Assembly: GCA_963834705.1 (NCBI GenBank)
Contig: CAWICV010000012.1
Span: forward strand, 124,001-188,000
Length of the DNA stretch: 64,000 nucleotides
Reading direction: 5' to 3'
Source: RYN-230 sp963834705
GTDB lineage: Bacteria > Actinomycetota > Actinomycetes > Streptosporangiales > Streptosporangiaceae
The notes beneath the pieces are model-generated. The model did not search any database, was not told the DNA's origin, and worked only from the letters and a program-made list of their open reading frames with translations. The first letter of the stretch is position 1; every line of letters begins with the position of its first letter. Made by a program: the position numbers and the translations under genes. Shown here in pieces: positions 21,225-30,327 of the stretch.

Positions 21225-23360
21225 TCAGGACGGCTGGCCGGTGAGGCGGCGCAGCGCGGCGCGGGCCATGGCCGGATCGGTGGTGACCCAGAACGGCGGC
21301 AGCGAAGCGCGCAGGAACCCGCCGTACCGGGCGGTGGCCAGCCGCGGGTCGAGCACCGCCACCATGCCCCGGTCGTCCATGGTGCGCAGCAGCAGGCCCG
21401 CGCCCTGCGCGAGCAGCAGCGCGGCGTGCGACACGGCCACGGCCATGAACCCGTTGCCGCCGTGCGCGGCCACCACCCGCTGCCGGGCCGAGGCCAGCGG
21501 GTCGTCCGGGCGGGGGAACGGGATCCGGTCGATGACCACCAGTTGCAGCGACGGGCCGGGCACGTCCACCCCCTGCCACAGGGACAGCGTGCCGAACAGG
21601 CAGGTGGCCTCGTCCGCGGCGAACTGGCGGACCAGTTCCGCGGTGGCGTCGTCGCCCTGGCAGAGCAGCGGCTGGTCCAGCTCGGCCCGCAGGTCCCCGG
21701 CCGCCTGCCGGGCCGCGCGCATCGAGGAGAACAGGCCCAGCGTGCGGCCGCCGGCCGCGGTGATCAGCTCACGTAGCTCGGTGAGGTATTCGGCGGGCAG
21801 CCCGTCCCGGCCGGGGGGCGGCAGGTGGCGGGCCACGTAGAGGATGCCGCTGCGCGGGTGGTTGAACGGCGAGCCCACGTCCAGCCCGGTCCAGGCCAGG
21901 CTGCCCTCCCGGCCCCCATCCAGCCCGCCTTCCGCCGCGTCTCCCGGCTGGTCAGCGCCGGCCTCCGGCGCGGCTGGTGCAGGCACCTCGGTACCCAGCG
22001 CGGGCAGCCCCCACTGCCGGGCTAGCGGCTGGAACGAGCCGCCCAGGGCCAGCGTGGCCGAGGTCAGCACCACCCGGCGGCGGCGGAACAGCCGCTCGGC
22101 GAGCAGCCCGCCCACCTCCAGCGGGGCCACCCGCAAGGTGGCCGGCAGGCGCGGGTCGGGCACCGGCGGCCGGTCCATCCAGACCACCTCACGGCGGGAC
22201 GCGAAGTCCGGGCCGAACGCGGCCAGGATCCGCTCTGACGTCCGCTGCATGTCATCGAGTGAGGCGAGCGCGGCCCGGACCGCGGCCAGCTCACCGGCGT
22301 CCTCGCCGGCTTCCTTGGCCGCCGCGCGGACCTCGGCCGCGCAACCGGACGCGGCGTCGCGCAGCGTGGTCAGCGCGACGGCCAGCGGCTCGGCCAGTAC
22401 GTCCAGCCGGCCCTCCCGGAGGTCCGGGAACAGCTGGCTGATCGTCTCGCCCGCGGCCCGCAGCCGGCCCGCCGCCTCCTGGGAGACCAGCCGCCCGCAG
22501 CGGCGCGCCGCGGTCTCCGGCGCGGCCGCGGACAGATCGGCCGCGGCCTGGGTGGTGACCCGGTTGACCAGGTCGTGTGCCTCGTCGATGATCACGACGT
22601 CGTGCTCGGGCAGGACCGGGTAGTCCTCCAGCGCGTCGATGGCCAGCAGCGCGTGGTTGGTCACCACGATGTCCGCCTGGCCGGCCGCCTCCCGGGCCTT
22701 CTCAGCGAAGCAGCTGGGGCCGAACGGGCAGCGCTGCGCCCCAATGCATTCCGGCGCGGGCACCGAGACCTGCCGCCAGGCCCGGTCGTCCACCCCGGGC
22801 ACCAGCTCGTCGCGGTCCCCGGTGCTGGTCCGGTCGGCCCACTCGGCCAGCCGCTGCACCTGCTTTCCGACCGCGGACACCGCGCCCGGGTCGAACAGCA
22901 TGTCGGCCGGGTCCTCCGGCGCGCCGGAGCGGAGCCGGTGCAGGCACAGGTAATTGCGGCGGCCCTTGAGGATGGCGAACACCGGCGGCCGGCCGAGCAG
23001 CGGGGTCAGCGCGTCGCTGAGCCGGGGCAGGTCGCGGTCGACCAGCTGGCGCTGCAGCGCGATGGTCGCGGTGGCCACCACCACCGCGGCGCCGGTGGCC
23101 ATGGAGTGCGCGGCCGCGGGCACCAGGTAGGCCAGTGACTTCCCGGTCCCGGTGCCCGCCTGGACCGCGAGGTGCCCACCGTCCCGCAAGCTCTGCTCGA
23201 CCGCCTCGGCCATGGTCACCTGGCCGGGCCGTTCCGCGCCGCCAATGCCGGCCACCGCGGCGGCCAGCAGCAGCCTTGTGTCCGGCTGGTCCCCGGCGTC
23301 CGGCGGCCGGGATTCGTCCCGGGCCGGCGCGAGCTCGTCAGTGGGGGGCACGCTCAGCAC
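21225..23360 (-). CDS. DinG/XPD-type Fe-S DNA helicase
   Basis: About 711 aa from GTG 23360 (GTG 23381 and ATG 23477 are alternatives; the last would overlap the divergent gene). Walker A is QAGTGTGKSLAYL, DEAH box VVIIDEAHDLVNR. Four cysteines between them (NYLCLHR, ECIGAQRC, PSCFAEKA) are the expected ligands of a 4Fe-4S cluster. Motifs V-VI are seen in GTLSLWQGVDVPGPSLQLVV and the final QGAGLLLRTMDDRG. The protein should unwind 5'-tailed DNA or R-loop structures in repair. It is transcribed divergently from the acyl-CoA synthetase. Confidence 0.9.
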   Translation of the reverse strand: MLSVPPTDELAPARDESRPPDAGDQPDTRLLLAAAVAGIGGAERPGQVTMAEAVEQSLRDGGHLAVQAGTGTGKSLAYLVPAAAHSMATGAAVVVATATIALQRQLVDRDLPRLSDALTPLLGRPPVFAILKGRRNYLCLHRLRSGAPEDPADMLFDPGAVSAVGKQVQRLAEWADRTSTGDRDELVPGVDDRAWRQVSVPAPECIGAQRCPFGPSCFAEKAREAAGQADIVVTNHALLAIDALEDYPVLPEHDVVIIDEAHDLVNRVTTQAAADLSAAAPETAARRCGRLVSQEAAGRLRAAGETISQLFPDLREGRLDVLAEPLAVALTTLRDAASGCAAEVRAAAKEAGEDAGELAAVRAALASLDDMQRTSERILAAFGPDFASRREVVWMDRPPVPDPRLPATLRVAPLEVGGLLAERLFRRRRVVLTSATLALGGSFQPLARQWGLPALGTEVPAPAAPEAGADQPGDAAEGGLDGGREGSLAWTGLDVGSPFNHPRSGILYVARHLPPPGRDGLPAEYLTELRELITAAGGRTLGLFSSMRAARQAAGDLRAELDQPLLCQGDDATAELVRQFAADEATCLFGTLSLWQGVDVPGPSLQLVVIDRIPFPRPDDPLASARQRVVAAHGGNGFMAVAVSHAALLLAQGAGLLLRTMDDRGMVAVLDPRLATARYGGFLRASLPPFWVTTDPAMARAALRRLTGQPS

Positions 23361-23462
23361 GCTACCGGTACCCGCCGTCACTCGCGCCGCGCCGCCCCGC
23401 CACCGCGCATGATCCGCTGGCAGGACTCCCCATTGCCGCGGCCCACCTGCCACGATGTCCTC

Positions 23463-25226
23463 ATGACCGATGCGCAATCACCGACGCCTGCCTTCCGTTC
23501 CGCCCGCGATCTGCTGCTCCATCACCGCGCGGACTACGCGGCCGCCCGGGCCGAGTTCGACTGGCCGCAACTCACCGCGTTCAACTGGGCGCTGGACTGG
23601 TTCGACGTGGTCGCGGCCGAGCACCCGGACCGGGACGCGCTGCGCATCATCGCGGACGGGGACGCGGCCGCCCGGATGAGCTACGCGGCGCTGGCGCAGC
23701 GGTCCAGCCAGGTGGCCAACTGGCTGCGCGGCCTGGGCGCGCGGCGCGGCGACCGGCTGCTGCTCATGCTGGGCAACGTCGCCCCGCTATGGGAGGTCAT
23801 CCTGGCCGCGATGAAGCTCGGCGTGGTGATCATCCCGGCCAGCACCCTGCTCGGCCCGGACGACCTGGCCGACCGGGTGGCCCGGGGCGACGTCCGGCAC
23901 GTGGTCACCGAGCACACGCTGGCCGGCCGGTTCGCGGGCATCCCAGGCGGCTGGACCCGGATCGCGGTGCACCTGGGCTTCGCCGAGGCCCCACCGCCCG
24001 GCTGGCATTCGTTCGCCGAGTCCGGGCAGGCGGACACCACGTTCACCCCGGACGGGGTGACGATGGCCAGCGACCCGCTGCTGCTGTACTTCACCTCCGG
24101 CACCACGGCCCAGCCCAAGCTGGTCGAGCACACCCACGCCTCGTACCCGGCCGGGCACCTGTCCACCATGTACTGGATCGGCCTGCAGCCCGGTGACATG
24201 CATCTGAACATCTCCTCACCGGGCTGGGCCAAGCACGCCTGGAGCAACGTGTACGCGCCGTGGAACGCCGGGGCCACCGCGCTGATCCTCGGCTACGACC
24301 GGTTTTCCGCGCAGGCGCTGCTGAGCGCGCTCGGCGAGCACCAGGTGACGACGTTCTGCGCGCCGCCCACCGTGTGGCGGATGCTGATCCAGGCCGATCT
24401 GGCCGCGGCCGACGTGGTGCACCTGCGGGAGTGCGTGGCCGCGGGCGAGCCGCTCAACCCGGAGGTGATCGAGCAGGTCCGCCGGGCCTGGCACATCACC
24501 GTGCGGGACGGCTATGGGCAGACCGAGACGACCGCCCAGGTGGGCAACACGCCGGGCCAGGAGGTGCGGCTGGGCTCGATGGGCCGGCCGCTGCCCGGCT
24601 ATACGGTCACCCTGGTCAACCCGCTGACCGGGCAGCCCGCCGACGAGGGCGAGATCTGCCTGGACCTGTCGCCCCGCCCGCTGGGCCTGATGACCGGCTA
24701 CCGGGGCGACCCGGAGCGCGACGCCGCCGCGATGGGCGGCGGGTACTACCACACCGGCGATGTGGCCAGCCGGGACGCCGACGGGTACTTGACCTACGTC
24801 GGGCGGACCGACGACGTGTTCAAGGCCTCGGACTACCGGATCTCCCCGTTCGAGCTGGAGAGCGTGCTGATCGAGCACGAAGCGGTGGCCGAGGCGGCCG
24901 TGGTGCCGTCGCCCGATCCAATGCGGTTCGCCGTGCCCAAGGCCTACGTGACGCTGGTCGCCGGGGCCGAGCCGTCAGCGGCCACCGCGCTGGACATCCT
25001 GAGTTACACCCGGCAGCGGCTGGCCCCGTACCAGCGGATCCGCCGGCTGGAGTTCAGCGAACTGCCCAAGACGATCTCCGGCAAGATCCGCCGGGTCGAG
25101 CTGCGCGGCCAGGAAACCGCCCGCCTCGGCACCCCCGGCTCGCCCCAGCCGCCGGACCAGGCCCAGGCCGGCCCGCGCGGCACCCTCGAGTTCTGGGAAG
25201 AAGACTTCCCCGGCCTCAAGAGCTAG
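23463..25226 (+). CDS. Acyl-CoA synthetase (AMP-forming), medium-chain/benzoate type
   Basis: 587 aa. ANL-superfamily motifs: A3 LLYFTSGTTAQPKLVEHTH, A5 RDGYGQTETT, A7-A8 YYHTGDVASRDADGYLTYVG and RTDDVFKASDYRISPFELES, and A10 lysine in LPKTISGKIRR. The protein would adenylate a carboxylic acid and load CoA. The overall form resembles ACSM-type medium-chain or aromatic acid CoA ligases; the substrate is not visible. ATG 23463 is preferred to the longer frame from 23172, which overlaps the helicase gene. Its TAG stop shares the palindrome CTAG with the stop of the convergent permease. Confidence 0.9.
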   Translation: MTDAQSPTPAFRSARDLLLHHRADYAAARAEFDWPQLTAFNWALDWFDVVAAEHPDRDALRIIADGDAAARMSYAALAQRSSQVANWLRGLGARRGDRLLLMLGNVAPLWEVILAAMKLGVVIIPASTLLGPDDLADRVARGDVRHVVTEHTLAGRFAGIPGGWTRIAVHLGFAEAPPPGWHSFAESGQADTTFTPDGVTMASDPLLLYFTSGTTAQPKLVEHTHASYPAGHLSTMYWIGLQPGDMHLNISSPGWAKHAWSNVYAPWNAGATALILGYDRFSAQALLSALGEHQVTTFCAPPTVWRMLIQADLAAADVVHLRECVAAGEPLNPEVIEQVRRAWHITVRDGYGQTETTAQVGNTPGQEVRLGSMGRPLPGYTVTLVNPLTGQPADEGEICLDLSPRPLGLMTGYRGDPERDAAAMGGGYYHTGDVASRDADGYLTYVGRTDDVFKASDYRISPFELESVLIEHEAVAEAAVVPSPDPMRFAVPKAYVTLVAGAEPSAATALDILSYTRQRLAPYQRIRRLEFSELPKTISGKIRRVELRGQETARLGTPGSPQPPDQAQAGPRGTLEFWEEDFPGLKS

Positions 25227-26122
25227 CTGGTGACGTCGGCGCTGGCGAAACGGGCCCAGGCGATCGAGCAGAAGACCACGATGTAGACGGCGAACGACAG
25301 CAGCCCGTGCAGCAGGCTGGCCGTGTCGATCGGGGTGCGCAGCAGCGAGTCGAACGACAGCCAGAAGTGCGTCGGCAGGTATGGGTGGATCACCGCGAAC
25401 TGGGCCACCTGATCGGCCACCTCACTGGCCACCGCGAGCACCAGGACGGCCGCGATGGCGCCGATCGGGTGCTCGGTGAACGAGGAGATGGCCAGCCCGA
25501 TCGCGCTCAGCGCGGCCATCGCGGCGGCCACGTACAGCGTGACGTAGAGCAGATGCACCAGGCCCACGCCGAGCGGCACCGTGGTGCCGGACAGCAGCGT
25601 CACCGGCCCCACCGGGAACAGAATCACCCCCATGATCAGCGACACCACGGTCACCAGCAGGCATGCGGCCAGGCCGAAGATCACCACTGCGGTGTACTTG
25701 ACGGCGAGCAACCGGGTTCGCCCGGCCGGGACGGTGAGCAGGTAGCGCAGCGTGCCGGCGCCCGCCTCACCGGCCAGCGAATCGCCGGCCACCACCGCGA
25801 TGACCAGCGGCAGCACCAGGGTGAGCAGGATGCTCAGCGCGATGAACGCGAGGAACACCCCGTTCCCGGCGAGCTGGGCGAAGAACGTCGCCTCCGGGCC
25901 GCCCCCGCCGCCCCCGTTCGGGCCGGCCACCTTCAGCCCGATGCCCAGTACCACCGGCAGTATCACCAGCACCGCGAGCAACGCCAGGTTCCGCCACCGG
26001 CGGAAGATCAGGCGCAGCTCCGATGCCAGCAACCGGACCCATTGCCGAACGCCACCTGGTGCCCGGTCACCCGCCACCAGCGCGCCGCCATCCGGGGCGG
26101 CGGCCAGCTCAGCCGTCGACAT
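25223..26122 (-). CDS. ABC-2 type transporter permease
   Basis: 299 aa with about six TM helices: LALLAVLVILPVVLGIGLKV, FLAFIALSILLTLVLPLVIA, a pair around 130-190, VTLYVAAAMAALSAIGLAIS, AIAAVLVLAVASEVADQV and a final LLSFAVYIVVFCSIAWARF. A Gly-rich external loop (GPNGGGGGGPEATF) follows the first helix. Its start overlaps the upstream ATPase gene by 14 bases, so the two are coupled. Third gene of the LolA-like/ATPase/permease operon. Confidence 0.85.
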   Translation of the reverse strand: MSTAELAAAPDGGALVAGDRAPGGVRQWVRLLASELRLIFRRWRNLALLAVLVILPVVLGIGLKVAGPNGGGGGGPEATFFAQLAGNGVFLAFIALSILLTLVLPLVIAVVAGDSLAGEAGAGTLRYLLTVPAGRTRLLAVKYTAVVIFGLAACLLVTVVSLIMGVILFPVGPVTLLSGTTVPLGVGLVHLLYVTLYVAAAMAALSAIGLAISSFTEHPIGAIAAVLVLAVASEVADQVAQFAVIHPYLPTHFWLSFDSLLRTPIDTASLLHGLLSFAVYIVVFCSIAWARFASADVTS

Positions 26123-27107
26123 CGAAGCCCTCCCCGGTCAGCCCGACGAACAGGTCCTCCAGGCTGGGCCGGGGCGTGTCCAGCCCGGCCACCGGGATGT
26201 CGGCGTAGACCAGCTCACGGCAGATGTCCTGCGGCGCCCGGTCGCCCAGCGCCGCGCTGACCTCGCCGTCGGCGGGCTGCACGTCGGCCAGCCCGAGCTT
26301 GCCGAGCACCTCCGCGGCGCGCTCCGCCTCGCTGGTGCGGACCTGGATCCGGGCCGCGCCACGAGCCCGTAGCTCGTCCAGGCTGCCCTGGAAAACCAGC
26401 TGGCCGGTGCGCATCACCCCGACGTGCGTGCAGATCTGCTCGACCTCGGCCAGCAGGTGCGAGGAGACCAGCACGGTGATCCCGTCGCTGGCGATCTCCC
26501 TGATCAGCCCGCGCACTTCCCGGGTGCCCTGCGGGTCGAGGCCGTTGGTCGGCTCGTCCAGGATGACCAGTTCCCGGGGGCGGAGCAGGCTGGCCGCGAT
26601 GGCCAGCCGCTGCTTCATGCCCAGCGAGTAGGCCCGGTAGTGCTTCTTCTTCGCGGCCAGCAGGCCGACCCGGTCCAGCGCGGTGCCGATCCGGGCCTTG
26701 ACCGTGCGCGGGTCGGCGGTCCGGTCGGCCGCGTCCACCCGGGCCAGGTTGTCCCAGCCGGACAGTTGCGAGTAGAACGCGGGCCCTTCGACCAGCGAGC
26801 CCACCCGGGGCAGCACCTGAACCGTGCCGGCCGGCATCGGCACGCCGAGCAGCTGGTGGCTGCCCCGGGTCGGGTAGACCAGGCCGAGCAGCATCCTGAT
26901 CGTGGTGGTCTTGCCTGATCCGTTCGGCCCGAGGAACCCGTACACGCTGCCCCTCGGCACCACCATGCCCAGGTCGGCCACGGCCAGCTGGCCGCCGCGG
27001 AACCGCTTGGTCAGCCCGGTGGTGACGACCGCCGGGGCAGCATCCGGGCCCGCGGGGCCGGCTGGGCTGGCTTCCTGGGCCGGGGTGCTGACCGGGGGCG
27101 TGCTCAC
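26109..27107 (-). CDS. ABC transporter ATP-binding protein
   Basis: 332 aa from GTG 27107. Walker A GPNGSGKTTTIRMLL, signature YSLGMKQRLAIAASLL, Walker B LVILDEPTNGLDPQG, H-loop VSSHLLAEVEQI. The N-terminus has about 28 Pro/Ala-rich residues before the ABC domain. The start GTG overlaps the TGA of the LolA-like gene (GTGA), indicating translational coupling. Together with the permease it forms an exporter, and with the LolA-like protein possibly an envelope-stress or lipoprotein-related unit. Confidence 0.9.
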   Translation of the reverse strand: MSTPPVSTPAQEASPAGPAGPDAAPAVVTTGLTKRFRGGQLAVADLGMVVPRGSVYGFLGPNGSGKTTTIRMLLGLVYPTRGSHQLLGVPMPAGTVQVLPRVGSLVEGPAFYSQLSGWDNLARVDAADRTADPRTVKARIGTALDRVGLLAAKKKHYRAYSLGMKQRLAIAASLLRPRELVILDEPTNGLDPQGTREVRGLIREIASDGITVLVSSHLLAEVEQICTHVGVMRTGQLVFQGSLDELRARGAARIQVRTSEAERAAEVLGKLGLADVQPADGEVSAALGDRAPQDICRELVYADIPVAGLDTPRPSLEDLFVGLTGEGFDVDG

Positions 27108-28294
27108 TTGAGCTGGGCCGCCGCGTGCTCCAGCACGGCCGGCCTGACCGCCCCGATCAGCACGTGCCCGTCGTTGGTGATCAGCATGGACATCAGGCTG
27201 GTGTGCAGCAGCTGCCCGCTGCCCCAGGCGCCGTGCACCGGCACGGCCGCGGCGATCAGGGTGTGCAGGATCGCGGCGGTCTCGCCGTTGCCCGTGCCGG
27301 GCGTTCCGCCGGGCACGGCCGACTGGGCCATCTGGCCCGCCGCGGCGCTCGTGCTGCCCCCGGTGACCTCGCTCAGCACCGACGCCGGGAACACCGCCAC
27401 GGACAGCCAGTCCTTCCCGATCACCTGGACCTGGCTGGCCGCCTTCTGCTGCGCGGCGGACGGCTTCTGCTTCCCGGCGGGCTCGCTGGGCAGGGTGACC
27501 GTCTTGACCTTGGCCCCGGCGGGCGGGGAGAAGCTGAAGTTGGCCGTGGCGGGCCGGACGAACGAGATCGCGGTGTAGCCGACCTGGAACGCTGGGCTGC
27601 TGGCGCCCCGGGCGAAGATCTGCACCCGCAGCGGCACGTTGTTACTGGCGTCGATGGCGATGTTCACCCGGCCGACCAGCGACGCGCTGGACTTCGGGCT
27701 GAGCACCAGCTGGTAGGCGGGCTGGCCGGCCACCGAGACGGTGCGCTGCACGCTGACCCGGGTGCTCGGGCCGACCGCCTTGAGCACCTGGCTGGCCGCC
27801 TGCTGCGGGGTGAGCGGGACCTGAGTCGGCACCGGGGTGGCCTGGGCCTTGGCCGCCCGCGCGGGCAGGGTCAGCTTGTTCACGCTGTTCTTGCTGCTCT
27901 GCCACAGCCACACCTGGCGGCCGTTGCGGATCACGTCGGTCTCGCTCATCGTCACCGGCATGGCCAGCCGGAGGTGGGCCGGGTTCTGGTACCACACCCT
28001 GATCGTGTGCGACCCGGACAGCAGCGAGACGGCCGAGTTCTGGTTGCCGAGTTCGGGCAGCTGGGGGATGCCCAGCGAGGCGGTCTCGACCACGGTGCCG
28101 GTGAGCGCCGGGGGTGGGCCGCTCCGGGCGGCCAGCGCGGCCAGCAGCTGGGCCGGGGTCTTGGCCGGCAGCTCTGGGGATGCAGAGGCGGCCACGCTGA
28201 TCAGGACACCGGCTGTCACCGCGCCCGCGATGGCCACGGCGCCCGCGGGTACCGCCCACCGGGCCCGCCGGGAGAACGTCGGCAGTGCAGTCAT
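27104..28294 (-). CDS. LolA/RseB-like exported protein
   Basis: 396 aa. A basic N-terminus and one hydrophobic segment (WAVPAGAVAIAGAVTAGVLI, about 13-35) act as signal or anchor. The body has the half-barrel signature of LolA/RseB-like proteins: HTIRVWYQNPAHLRLAMPV, RNGRQVWLWQSSKNSVNKL, then VAGQPAYQLVLSPK, all recalling outer membrane lipoprotein-carrier folds annotated in actinobacteria. It likely binds lipid or a lipopeptide outside the membrane and works with the coupled ABC exporter. ATG 28294 carries AAGGAG about 11 bases upstream; the divergent response regulator starts 111 bases away. Confidence 0.82.
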   Translation of the reverse strand: MTALPTFSRRARWAVPAGAVAIAGAVTAGVLISVAASASPELPAKTPAQLLAALAARSGPPPALTGTVVETASLGIPQLPELGNQNSAVSLLSGSHTIRVWYQNPAHLRLAMPVTMSETDVIRNGRQVWLWQSSKNSVNKLTLPARAAKAQATPVPTQVPLTPQQAASQVLKAVGPSTRVSVQRTVSVAGQPAYQLVLSPKSSASLVGRVNIAIDASNNVPLRVQIFARGASSPAFQVGYTAISFVRPATANFSFSPPAGAKVKTVTLPSEPAGKQKPSAAQQKAASQVQVIGKDWLSVAVFPASVLSEVTGGSTSAAAGQMAQSAVPGGTPGTGNGETAAILHTLIAAAVPVHGAWGSGQLLHTSLMSMLITNDGHVLIGAVRPAVLEHAAAQLK

Positions 28295-28405
28295 AGCTTG
28301 CCTCACTCCTTCGTGCACTCGGTCCCCTCCATCTTGCCGCAGCATCGCTGTGCAGAACCTGTGAGTGTTTCGGCGCTGACGGTAGGGCCGGGTAGCCTCG
28401 GGGCC

Positions 28406-29083
28406 GTGCGAGTGCTCGTCGTGGAGGACGAACGGAGGCTGGCCGACGCGGTCCGCCGCGGCCTGATGGCCGAGGGCTTCGCGGTCGATCTGGCGCACAA
28501 CGGGGAAGACGGCCTGCACGCCGCGCGGGAAGGCGGCTACGACGCGGTCGTGCTGGACCTGATGCTGCCCAAGGTGTCCGGCTACACCGTGTGCCAGCAA
28601 CTGCGGGCCGACGAGAACTGGGTGCCAATCCTGATCCTGTCGGCCAAGGACGGCGAATACGACCAGGCCGACGGCCTGGACCTGGGGGCCGACGACTACC
28701 TGGTCAAGCCGTTCTCGTACGTGGTGCTGGCGGCCCGGCTGCGCGCCCTGCTGCGCCGCGGCGCGGCGCCCCGCCCAGTCCTGCTGCGCGCCGGTGACCT
28801 GGTGCTCGACCCGGCCAGCCACCGGGTCCGCCGGGGCGACGCCGACGTGCGGCTGACCGCACGGGAGTTCGCCGTGCTCGAGTACCTGATGCGGCGGCCC
28901 GGCCTGGTGGTGTCCAAGTCCGAGCTGCTCGAGCACGTCTGGGATTCTTACGACTCGCTCGACCTCAACGTGGTCGAGGTGTACGTCGGCTACCTGCGGC
29001 GCAAGATCGACGTGCCGTTCGGCCGCGGCGCGCTGCAGACCGTGCGCGGGGCCGGCTACCGGCTGGCCGTGGACGGCGGCTGA
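28406..29083 (+). CDS. OmpR/PhoB-family response regulator
   Basis: 225 aa from GTG 28406. Receiver 1-115: acidic pair in VVEDERRL, Asp51-type acceptor in AVVLDLMLPKVSG, Thr/Ser in ILILSAKDG and Lys in DYLVKPF. The winged helix at 130-222 ends TVRGAGYRLAVDGG. It faces the LolA-like/ABC operon and is followed by a membrane protein and a sensor kinase, so it probably controls the divergent exporter in response to the envelope signal seen by that kinase. Confidence 0.92.
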   Translation: MRVLVVEDERRLADAVRRGLMAEGFAVDLAHNGEDGLHAAREGGYDAVVLDLMLPKVSGYTVCQQLRADENWVPILILSAKDGEYDQADGLDLGADDYLVKPFSYVVLAARLRALLRRGAAPRPVLLRAGDLVLDPASHRVRRGDADVRLTAREFAVLEYLMRRPGLVVSKSELLEHVWDSYDSLDLNVVEVYVGYLRRKIDVPFGRGALQTVRGAGYRLAVDGG

Positions 29084-29166
29084 CCAGCGGCCCTCGCCGA
29101 TGGCCCCGGCCAGCCCGCCGAGCTACCCTTAGCGGGAGAGTTCTGGCTGGTTGCGAGGAGGCACGG

Positions 29167-30309
29167 ATGCCTCGCCGGATTGTGTGCTGGCTGGCGTTCG
29201 CCGCCGCCGCTGTTAGCGTGCTCTGGATCGGCTGGGCCAGCCCGGCGGATCACCCCGCTACCACGCTGATCAGAGTCGATGTCGTCGTGGCCGTGCTGAT
29301 CCTGGCGCTGCTGCCGTGGCCGGTCCGGCGGCGGTTCGGCCCGGTAGGCCCGGGCTGGCTGAGCCAGTCGATCCGGATGCTCGGTTATGCCGCAGTGTTC
29401 GCCCTGCTGCTGGCCAAGGCGGTGGTGGAGCGCCGGGGCAGTGCCGGGGCGGGCAGCCATGCCGGGGTGGCCGGCGCCTGGACCGGCGAGATCATCTTCC
29501 TGGTGATACTGGCCGCCTACACGGCCGGGCTGCTCGTGGTCACCGCGCGGCGGCCACCCGCCGGGCGGACCGCGCTGGCCATCGGCACCGTCGCCGGTGT
29601 CGTGGCCGGCCTGGTCAGCTACGCGCTGCCGCCGGTCCACCCGCTGCACGTCCCGGCTGGCTGGCTGACCGACCTGTACCTGGGTGGACGGCTACTGGCG
29701 GTGCCGGTGCTGCTCGGCGCCGGGGTGGCAGCCGGCCTGGCGGCGGCCCGGCGGACTCCGGCCCGGCGGCGCGGCCAGCTGTCCGCGTCGGACCACCGGT
29801 CCCGGCAGGGTTTCGCGGCCGGGCTGTGCGCGGGGGGCGCGGCGGCGCTGCTGTTCGTGCTGCTCAGCACGGGCACAATCGTGCTCGCGCCGCATGTCCT
29901 GGAGCCGCTGAAGTGGACCTTGGCCACGGCGGCGGGTAAGAACAACGCCACCTACCCGCTGCTGGACCGCTTCGAGATGGGCGCGGCCAACACCGCGGCG
30001 GGCTACCTGATCGCACTGATCATCTTCCCGGTGATCTTCGCCGGCCTGGGTGCCTGGGGCGGCATGTACGGCGCGGACCGCCCCGGGCAGCGGCCCGGTG
30101 GCGGGGGCGGTGGCGGCGGGGGCGGCGGTCCCCGGCCGCCGGTGCCACCACCGCCGGACGGCGGCCGCCGCGGCGGCGACGACGAGCTGCCCGCCATCTT
30201 CCGCGGTGGCTACCTGAAGGAGCTGCCCGGCCTGTCTCCCATCCCCGGGGAGGCAGCACCGGACCAGCCGGAGCGGATCCCGGTCGGCCCGTCGCACGGC
30301 CCTGGCTGA
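29167..30309 (+). CDS. Polytopic membrane protein with Gly/Pro-rich tail, unknown function
   Basis: 380 aa, ATG 29167 with GAGGAGG 5-6 bases upstream. About seven TM helices in the first 300 residues, then a cytosolic tail with an uninterrupted run of 11 glycines, a Pro-rich stretch (GPRPPVPPPPDGG) and an ordered-looking end (ELPAIFRGGYLKELPGLSPI). No family is recognised. It sits between the response regulator and its likely kinase (18-base gap to the latter), so it is probably an accessory sensor or regulated membrane component of that system. Confidence 0.75.
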   Translation: MPRRIVCWLAFAAAAVSVLWIGWASPADHPATTLIRVDVVVAVLILALLPWPVRRRFGPVGPGWLSQSIRMLGYAAVFALLLAKAVVERRGSAGAGSHAGVAGAWTGEIIFLVILAAYTAGLLVVTARRPPAGRTALAIGTVAGVVAGLVSYALPPVHPLHVPAGWLTDLYLGGRLLAVPVLLGAGVAAGLAAARRTPARRRGQLSASDHRSRQGFAAGLCAGGAAALLFVLLSTGTIVLAPHVLEPLKWTLATAAGKNNATYPLLDRFEMGAANTAAGYLIALIIFPVIFAGLGAWGGMYGADRPGQRPGGGGGGGGGGGPRPPVPPPPDGGRRGGDDELPAIFRGGYLKELPGLSPIPGEAAPDQPERIPVGPSHGPG

Positions 30310-30327
30310 CCGGCTATACAGAATGAC

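Noticed and set aside
30090..30130. G-rich run considered as a quadruplex regulatory element
   Set aside because: It encodes the polyglycine run of the membrane protein with mixed ggn codons; no positional argument for regulation.
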